Shown piece by piece: positions 60,601 to 64,000 of a stretch of DNA of 64,000 nt (the first letter of the stretch is position 1; each line of letters begins with the position of its first letter). The stretch is taken from positions 4,890,736 to 4,954,735 of the forward strand of contig JAINUG010000037.1 of assembly GCA_029706075.1 (NCBI GenBank), written 5' to 3'. Made by a program: the position numbers and the translations under genes. The notes beneath the pieces are model-generated. The model was given only the letters and a program-made list of their open reading frames with translations, ran no database searches and was not told the DNA's origin. The DNA comes from Aldrovandia affinis (lineage: Eukaryota > Chordata > Actinopteri > Notacanthiformes > Halosauridae).

Positions 60601-63600
60601 GCGGTGGGGGTGAGCAGTGCTGTAATAAGGGCGGTGGGGGTGAGCAGTGCGGTAATAAGGGCGGTGAGGGTGAGCAGTGCTGTAATAAGGGCGGTGGGGG
60701 TGAGCAGTGCTGTAATAAGGGCGGTGGGGGTGAGCAGGGCTGTAATAAGGGCGGTGGGGGTGAGCAGGGCTGTAATAAGGGCAGTGGGGGTGAGCAGTGC
60801 TGTAATAAGGGCGGTGAGGGTGAGCAGTGCTGTAATAAGGGCGGTGGGGGTGAGCAGTGCTGTAATAAGGGCGGTGGGGGTGAGCAGTGCGGTAATAAGG
60901 GCGGTGAGGGTGAGCAGGGCTGTAATAAGGGCGGTGAGGGTGAGCAGGGCTGTAATAAGGGCAGTGAGGGTGAGCAGTGCTGTAATAAGGGCGGTGAGGG
61001 TGAGCAGTGCTGTAATAAGGGCGGTGAGGGTGAGCAGTGCTGTAATAAGGGCGGTGGGGTGAGCAGTGCGGTAATAAGGGCGGTGAGGGTGAGCAGTGCT
61101 GTAATAAGGGCGGTGGGGGTGAGCAGTGCTGTAATAAGGGCGGTGGGGTGAGCAGTGCTGTAATAAGGGCGGTGAGGGTGAGCAGTGCTGTAATAAGGGC
61201 GGTGAGGGTGAGCAGGGCTGTAATAAGGGCAGTGAGGGTGAGCAGTGCTGTAATAAGGGCGGTGAGGGTGAGCAGTGCTGTAATAAGGGCGGTGGGGGTG
61301 AGCAGGGCTGTAATAAGGGCAGTGGGGGTGAGCAGTGCTGTAATAAGGGCGGTGGGGGTGAGCAGTGCTGTAATAAGGGCGGTGGGGGTTAGCAGTGCTG
61401 TAATAAGGGCGGTGAGGGTGAGCAGTGCTGTAATAAGGGCGGTGAGGGTGAGCAGTGCTGTAATAAGGGCAGTGGGGGTGAGCAGGGCTGTAATAAGGGC
61501 GGTGGGGTGAGCAGGGCTGTAATAAGGGCAGTGAGGGTGAGCAGTGCTGTAATAAGGGCGGTGAGGGTGAGCAGTGCTGTAATAAGGGCGGTGGGGTGAG
61601 CAGTGCTGTAATAAGGGCGGTGGGGGTGAGCAGGGCTGTAATAAGGGCGGTGGGGGTGAGCAGGGCTGTAATAAGGGCAGTGGGGGTGAGCAGTGCTGTA
61701 ATAAGGGGGGTGAGGGTGAGCAGTGCTGTAATAAGGGCGGTGGGGGTGAGCAGTGCTGTAATAAGGGCAGTGGGGGTGAAGGAGGTTCCCATCCCCAGGG
61801 TTTTGGGGAGCCCCAGAAGTTACCTCAGCAGTGGCAGGGAGGGCGGAGGCCTCCAGGCTGGAGACGGTGCTCTTCAGGAGGCTGACGGCGTCCTCGCAGC
61901 TGCTGGTCAACTGCTCCACCCTCTGCGGGAGAAACAGACACGTGGCCCGGGAACGCCACAGGGAGATCAGAGGGGGAAACGCGGGCGCGCTCAGTCTGGC
62001 CACACGCAGCACGCACATCTGCGCGCTACACCGCAGCTCTCTCACGGGCCTACACAGCTCACGAAGGAACATACTCCACACAGACAGATCGCTCTTTCTA
62101 ATGTCAATAAAATGGATGCCAAGGAAGTTGGCGCTTGAAGCACTTTGACAGCTGAGGCTGTGGGGCGGGGAGAAATCACTGCCAAACAACCAGTGTGCAA
62201 ACAGACACATGACTCCCGCATCAACACGAGACTTGTCCCTGTTTCCTTTTACTTTGTGACAACACTGATTGTTGTTTCCGTCAAGGTGACCTCTCCCGAG
62301 ATAAGGGAGGAACCATTGAAATGGTCACCTTGACAGAAATGTCAATTTGTGTTTTCACACGATAAAAAGACAACAGGGAGCAGTCACACTTGCTTGCTGT
62401 GGGAGACATCGGTTTACTTGGGCACCCATTTTACCCGCCACAGTACGATTCAGCAAAGGCATCCATTAACTGGATTATGTAAGACAGAACATAACAGTGG
62501 CGGTGATCATTATGATGATGATTATGATGATTAAGAGTGGTTCTGTGTGGCTCAGTAGGCACTACTACACAAGGTTGTGGGTTTGATTCCCATTGGGGCC
62601 ACATATACTGAAAAATGTATGCCTTCATTACTGTAAGTCGCTTTGGATAAAAGCACCTGCTAAATGGCATATATTATATTATTATATATTAAGAGAGCTC
62701 CCTCACCGCTCTGAAACCGATCCAGCTGTTGTGGCAGAAGGGGAATGAGCCGTCGAACTCGATGGGAAGCTGAGAGCTGTCCACGTGTTTGTGCAGAGAC
62801 TTGAGGGAGGTGAGGAGCTCGAACTGCAACACAGAATGTTAGAGAGAGAGTTAGAGAGAGAGTTAGAGAAAGAGTTAGAGAAAGAGTTAGAGAGAGAGTT
62901 AGAGAGAGAGTTAGAGAGAGTTAGAGAGAGAGTTAGAGAGAGTTACAGATCGCTGCTGTGCCAAAGCAGCACTGGGCACCGGATTCTCAGCAAAAGGGCC
63001 AACGTGCCATAACAAAACACAGCTGAATGCCCCGTTCAATTTTAGATTTCACAACCAAGTATCAACTTATATTTAAAATGGCTCTGCTGCGGTTCAGTGG
63101 GCACGATGTTGACATGTTGTTCACCGAGAGACTGAATAAAATTAAGCCAAACATATTTATTTGTATTCTCTCAGGGCAATGCCATTGCTAAAGTGTGTAT
63201 TTGATCCACAATGTTTAAAGGTAATTCTCTGTATTTGTATCGAGGCTGGCCCAGATTGAAGAACTGTCCTTGAACCGCTTGTTTAGAAATTAAAATGGGA
63301 ATCTCTCCCAATAAAAACATTTCTCAATATCAATATCTCACAAACTGTATAAAAAAATAAATGATTCAGCTCAGGATAAAAGTTCCAATGCAGCTTTGCC
63401 ACGTATTATATATTATATATGTTGACTTTGGGTCGATATAAATGCAGTGAAATTAAGGTTGGTCCCATCTTCATTTTTGTGAAAAATCTAAGCCAGTGCT
63501 GTGGTTTTTCCACTCAAGCTCTGCTTATAGGGTATTAACTTGAAGCATAATAAGGTTTTACACATAAGCAACTGACTGACAGAAAATAAAAATGTTCACC

Positions 63601-64000
63601 ATTGAAGTGGCCGGAAAGTGGACAGTAATGCTTGCTCTTAGAGTAGGGGTTAAACGAAGACAAGCCATACATCATGCGAGCAGAAACATCAATATGCATT
63701 CTGGCTGACAGTTAAGCTCCAGGGGTCAGCTCAGGCCAACTGTGTCAGTGATCCCAATTCAGTAATGGCAACCAGTGTGTAATCCCTGGATCCTGTCCAC
63801 TCCTAAGGGCAACTACCCACCCTTGTACCTCCTTATCCCAAAGGAAAACAAACAGCCTTTTCTGAAATCTTGCTTTGTTCTTAACTCTGGAAATGCAGTG
63901 TGAGCTACCTGCATGGCGGAGGGCTTCTCAGTGCGGAAGGTGAGGTCTCTGTCGGCCAGCAGCAGAACGGTGTGGATGCAGCCGGGCACGGCCTCCTGTC
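27066..64000 (-). CDS. plekhg4: PLEKHG4 (puratrophin-1-like Rho guanine nucleotide exchange factor), 5' end outside window
   Basis: In transcript order the coding exons are >64000-63909, 62823-62707, 61922-61824, 55420-55272, 49769-49631, 49001-48879, 48655-48463, 36252-35348, 32618-32369, 31439-31350, 30627-30403, 30306-30136, 29751-29571, 29262-29146, 28934-28683, 28410-28211 and 27071-27066, about 1,100 codons; the human protein is 1,191 residues. PLEKHG4 activates Rho-family GTPases at the actin cytoskeleton. Domains seen are a CRAL-TRIO-like part ([19 protein letters not shown]), spectrin-like helices, a Ser/Pro-rich linker, DH ([39 protein letters not shown]) and PH ([32 protein letters not shown]), then a Ser-rich tail ([14 protein letters not shown]). 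The tail and the DH-PH junction ([26 protein letters not shown]) separate it from PLEKHG4B, MCF2L and TRIO. All junctions are GT-AG and in phase except that the exon at 48463-48655 carries one surplus base. Confidence 0.94.
27072..28210 (-). other. PLEKHG4 last intron
   Basis: No other exon with matching phase is seen. It contains short open frames but no repeat that I can name. Confidence 0.45.
28211..28410 (-). CDS. plekhg4: PLEKHG4 exon, Ser-rich end of tail
   Basis: The exon is 200 bases. It encodes [40 protein letters not shown] and ends GQYISA at donor GTGAGT. If the intron were retained, the frame would run on to a stop at about 28079, giving a different 33-residue end. Confidence 0.92.
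28683..28934 (-). CDS. plekhg4: PLEKHG4 exon, C-terminal tail
   Basis: The exon is 252 bases. It encodes [40 protein letters not shown] and [29 protein letters not shown] and LGSLNLH-Y type motifs are shared with the human tail. Confidence 0.94.
29146..29262 (-). CDS. plekhg4: PLEKHG4 exon, post-PH region
   Basis: The exon is 117 bases. It encodes [39 protein letters not shown]. The MVSMGVGNK and AINDR-I-YI-K segments match the conserved post-PH part of vertebrate PLEKHG4. Confidence 0.95.
29571..29751 (-). CDS. plekhg4: PLEKHG4 exon, C-terminal part of PH domain
   Basis: The exon is 181 bases. It encodes [40 protein letters not shown] and [20 protein letters not shown]; the invariant PH C-terminal helix Trp is in KHAWTSDI. 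Confidence 0.96.
30136..30306 (-). CDS. plekhg4: PLEKHG4 exon, N-terminal part of PH domain
   Basis: The exon is 171 bases, phase 0. It encodes [40 protein letters not shown] and [17 protein letters not shown], the first PH strands with the FLFE-LVLFSK signature. Donor GTTTGA is weak at +3. Confidence 0.96.
30403..30627 (-). CDS. plekhg4: PLEKHG4 exon, C-terminal part of DH domain
   Basis: The exon is 225 bases, phase 0. It encodes [20 protein letters not shown] (DH conserved region 3), [18 protein letters not shown] and [25 protein letters not shown] begins about 68 bases upstream of its acceptor. Confidence 0.96.
30695..30931 (-). mobile_element. Full-length tRNA-derived SINE in PLEKHG4 intron
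   Basis: Read on -, the head is GGCAGTGTAGTGTAATGGTT with a B box in GGTTGCAGGTTCAATTCCC. The middle holds TTGAGCAAGGTACTTAACC, and the tail GTAAGTCGCTCTGGTTAAGA, GCGTCTGCTAAATG ends in (ATGTAA)n. The layout resembles the V-SINE-like families common in fishes; the exact family is not assigned. Confidence 0.85.
31350..31439 (-). CDS. plekhg4: PLEKHG4 exon, middle of DH domain
   Basis: The exon is 90 bases, phase 0 at both ends. It encodes [20 protein letters not shown] and [21 protein letters not shown] and SHG-TFF are highly characteristic of PLEKHG4-class GEFs. Confidence 0.95.
31440..32368 (-). other. PLEKHG4 intron within DH domain
   Basis: Unique-looking sequence of about 0.9 kb with no repeat family recognised. 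Confidence 0.45.
32369..32618 (-). CDS. plekhg4: PLEKHG4 exon, N-terminal part of DH domain
   Basis: The exon is 250 bases with acceptor CCTCGCAG and donor GTAAGG. It encodes [20 protein letters not shown] (DH conserved region 1), [40 protein letters not shown] (conserved region 2) and [20 protein letters not shown]. It is GC-rich. Confidence 0.96.
33636..33693. repeat. (CA)n microsatellite
   Basis: About 58 bases, nearly pure CA after an irregular GCACGCACAC start. Confidence 0.95.
33771..33891. repeat. (CA)n-rich compound microsatellite
   Basis: Several CA runs separated by short spacers such as GACGCATGG and GAGTGGATG. Confidence 0.93.
35348..36252 (-). CDS. plekhg4: PLEKHG4 large exon: last spectrin-like segment and Ser/Pro-rich linker
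   Basis: The exon is 905 bases, starting GCG TAC GAG after acceptor GTCGCAG and ending in AG before donor GTACGT. It encodes [40 protein letters not shown], then about 200 residues of low-complexity Ser/Pro/Gly-rich linker with [16 protein letters not shown] and [10 protein letters not shown], which look like basic-Ser phosphorylation or 14-3-3-type motifs. It is very GC-rich. The open frames on the other strand here are shadows. Confidence 0.94.
41371..41519. mobile_element. About 150-bp MITE
   Basis: Terminal inverted repeats are GGGGCTGTATGTACAAAG and TGTTTGTACATACGGCCCC. Sub-terminal TAAGAGTAGGAG on the left is mirrored by CTCCTACTCTTA, preceded by GATCCTAGATCAGCA. This is the layout of a very common fish MITE with CTGATCCTAGATCAG near the end. 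Non-coding. Confidence 0.82.
43389..43469 (-). CDS. plekhg4: Candidate alternative first coding exon of PLEKHG4
   Basis: On the - strand an ATG at 43469 with A at -3 opens 27 in-phase codons, [20 protein letters not shown] then AAPSHRQ. They end at donor GTAGGA in phase 0, the phase that the next downstream exon (36252-35348) accepts. A TATA-like GTATTTAGA sits about 85 bases upstream (complement of 43551-43559) in a GC-rich area. If used, it would give a protein of about 825 residues with one spectrin-like segment, linker, DH-PH and tail, bypassing the damaged-looking exon at 48463-48655. Dbl-family genes such as MCF2L are known for such internal starts. This is a prediction from sequence alone. 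Confidence 0.42.
43470..43760 (-). promoter_or_regulatory. Candidate internal PLEKHG4 promoter
   Basis: This is the GC-rich region upstream, in - sense, of the candidate exon at 43389-43469. It contains the TATA-like element at 43551-43559 and a G16 run at 43582-43597 plus other G-rich blocks on the + strand. No independent evidence of transcription. Confidence 0.3.
45379..45416. repeat. (CA)n microsatellite
   Basis: About 38 bases of CA, then CGCA repeats. Confidence 0.9.
48463..48655 (-). CDS. plekhg4: PLEKHG4 exon with an apparent one-base frame break
   Basis: It starts [30 protein letters not shown] and ends, in another frame, [30 protein letters not shown] before donor GTGAGA. The exon has 193 bases. 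The preceding exon ends in phase 0 and the next starts in phase 0, so 192 would be expected. The frame change lies around 48555-48567, near short CT/GC repeats. Both halves look like good PLEKHG4 spectrin-region sequence, so either the assembly has a base error or this allele is damaged before the DH domain. Confidence 0.88.
48879..49001 (-). CDS. plekhg4: PLEKHG4 exon, spectrin-like helices
   Basis: The exon is 123 bases, phase 0 at both ends, with a strong donor GTAAGT. It encodes [40 protein letters not shown] and Y. The acceptor GGTCAG follows a CA/GT-rich stretch. Confidence 0.92.
49493..49600 (-). mobile_element. Truncated SINE (3' part)
   Basis: It contains the complement of the tail GTAAGTCGCTCTGGATAAGA, GCGTCTGCTAAATG, the same tail as the SINE at 30695-30931, but no tRNA-like head. 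It lies just past the donor of the exon at 49631-49769 in transcript order. Confidence 0.75.
49631..49769 (-). CDS. plekhg4: PLEKHG4 exon, spectrin-like helices
   Basis: The exon is 139 bases. It encodes [40 protein letters not shown] and LEEGFKE. The donor GTCTGT is weak at +3. A truncated SINE lies immediately downstream in the intron. Confidence 0.92.
50009..50222. repeat. (GT)n-rich microsatellite
   Basis: About 210 bases of GT runs interrupted by GCACATAT and GCACGTGT-type spacers. In the PLEKHG4 transcript it is a CA-rich tract about 240-450 bases upstream of the exon at 49631-49769. Confidence 0.93.
55019..55248. repeat. (GA)n-rich homopurine tract
   Basis: About 230 bases of almost uninterrupted purine (GAGAGA with GAAA, GACA and GGGG breaks). 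In the PLEKHG4 transcript it is a CU-rich tract starting about 24 bases past the donor of the exon at 55272-55420. Confidence 0.95.
55272..55420 (-). CDS. plekhg4: PLEKHG4 exon, spectrin-like helices
   Basis: The exon is 149 bases with acceptor TCTCCGCAG and donor GTAGGC. It encodes [40 protein letters not shown] and SSVSLTEDY plus two bases of Arg. A long CU-rich tract follows the donor in the transcript. Confidence 0.93.
55421..57011 (-). other. PLEKHG4 intron between exon 55272-55420 and the minisatellite
   Basis: Unique-looking sequence, GC-rich around 56.0-56.6 kb, without a recognised exon or transposon. Confidence 0.45.
57012..61779. repeat. Giant 30-bp minisatellite in a PLEKHG4 intron
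   Basis: About 4.77 kb or roughly 160 tandem units. On + the unit is GAGCAGTGCTGTAATAAGGG followed by CGGTGGGGGT, 30 bases. Common variants are GGTGAGGG for GGTGGGGG, CAGGGCTG for CAGTGCTG, CAGTGCGG, and GGCAGTG for GGCGGTG. Units at 57.0-59.8 kb are often shortened or broken, while 59.8-61.1 kb is regular with a higher-order period of 15 units. Because 30 is a multiple of three and several frames lack stops, long spurious open frames appear on both strands. The units are direct repeats without unique spacers. Confidence 0.98.
61824..61922 (-). CDS. plekhg4: PLEKHG4 exon, spectrin-like region
   Basis: The exon is 99 bases, phase 0 at both ends, with acceptor CCCGCAG and donor GTAACT. It encodes [20 protein letters not shown] and then [13 protein letters not shown]. 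The giant 30-bp minisatellite begins about 44 bases past its donor in transcript order. Confidence 0.92.
61923..62706 (-). other. PLEKHG4 intron holding a SINE
   Basis: It includes the SINE at 62538-62680 and a short inverted repeat at about 62276-62337. No exon is seen. Confidence 0.45.
62538..62680 (+). mobile_element. tRNA-derived SINE
   Basis: The head is TGTGGCTCAGTAGGCACTAC with a B box in GTGGGTTTGATTCCC. A short middle is followed by the tail GTAAGTCGCTTTGGATAAAA, GCACCTGCTAAATGG and an AT-rich end. The tail is shared with the SINEs at 30695 and 49493, but the head and middle differ. Confidence 0.82.
62707..62823 (-). CDS. plekhg4: PLEKHG4 exon, end of CRAL-TRIO-like region
   Basis: The exon is 117 bases between acceptor TTGCAG and donor GTGAGG. 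It encodes [20 protein letters not shown] and [23 protein letters not shown] and the F-P-x-C-H-x-x-W pattern are typical of PLEKHG4 and related Dbl-family GEFs. Confidence 0.93.
62837..62946. repeat. (AGTTAGAGAGAG)n microsatellite
   Basis: Roughly nine 12-base units with AGAGAA and shortened variants, directly upstream, in PLEKHG4 sense, of the exon at 62707-62823. The transcript carries CU-rich repeats within about 15-120 bases of its acceptor. Confidence 0.93.
62947..63908 (-). other. PLEKHG4 intron, unique sequence
   Basis: AT-rich, unique-looking sequence with no exon or transposon recognised. Confidence 0.45.
63909..64000 (-). CDS. plekhg4: PLEKHG4 exon, CRAL-TRIO-like region (cut by window edge)
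   Basis: The exon reads [20 protein letters not shown] then [10 protein letters not shown] and ends at a CAG before donor GTAGCT. It is the most 5' exon in the window, and its acceptor is beyond base 64000. It closes in phase 0. Confidence 0.88.

Noticed and set aside
57012-61779. CRISPR-like array
   Set aside because: Units are direct tandem copies with no unique spacers, in a vertebrate intron.
56756-61792. A 1,678-codon open frame on the - strand, plus overlapping - and + frames of 100-450 codons
   Set aside because: They are read through the 30-bp minisatellite. The unit length is a multiple of three and lacks stops in several frames, giving meaningless ten-residue repeats ([20 protein letters not shown]). 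They lie inside a PLEKHG4 intron.
1-64000. Retroviral, LTR, Polinton or envelope-like sequences
   Set aside because: I looked for protease, reverse transcriptase, integrase and envelope-like protein motifs and long terminal repeats and saw none; the only reverse-transcriptase-related piece is the LINE C-terminus at 10829-11032.

Overview
The window is vertebrate nuclear DNA, most likely from a ray-finned (teleost-type) fish. The evidence is split genes with GT-AG introns, several Tc1/mariner families, an L2/Rex-like LINE 3' end with an ATT-rich tail, tRNA-derived SINEs ending in the 'taagtcgctttggataaaag' type of tail, and dense CA/CT microsatellites. I see no retroviral, LTR-element, Polinton or toxin sequence, no CRISPR array and no bacterial-style operon.

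Two host genes can be read with confidence. On the + strand, TPPP3 (tubulin polymerization-promoting protein family member 3) has three coding exons at 5709-5896, 6110-6263 and 7348-7539. They give 177 residues, a 3' UTR to about 8.5 kb and a possible CpG-rich first exon near 1.65-1.70 kb. On the - strand, PLEKHG4 (puratrophin-1-like Rho GEF) runs from beyond base 64000 down to about 25.7 kb. I placed 17 exons in the window: CRAL-TRIO-like/spectrin-like N-terminal half, a long Ser/Pro-rich linker, DH domain, PH domain and Ser-rich tail. Every exon joins in phase except at 48463-48655, which is one base too long and shifts frame. The two genes converge, as their human counterparts do on 16q22, from memory.

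Layout: 0-5.7 kb, TPPP3 upstream region with one full-length SINE flanked by an 11-bp target duplication. 5.7-8.5 kb, TPPP3. 8.5-19 kb, gene-poor spacer with an L2/Rex-like LINE 3' end, a shortened Tc1 copy holding a small LINE tail, and a 29-bp minisatellite. 19.1-24.9 kb, a block of four Tc1-type elements, one split by a hAT-like insertion and one rebuilt as a 735-bp-armed palindrome. 25.7-64 kb, PLEKHG4. Its introns hold SINEs, a MITE, microsatellites, a 12-kb intron with CpG-rich patches and a candidate internal first exon (43389-43469), and a 4.8-kb, about 160-copy, 30-bp minisatellite at 57012-61779.

The two genes need not work together, although both products act on the cytoskeleton (microtubules for TPPP3, Rho GTPases and actin for PLEKHG4). 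I found no convincing new enzymatic or defence system. The most unusual structures are the intronic minisatellite, whose every unit resembles a branch point plus 3' splice site in the PLEKHG4 sense, the near-perfect Tc1 palindrome, and the possible internal promoter of PLEKHG4 that would give a DH-PH-only isoform.
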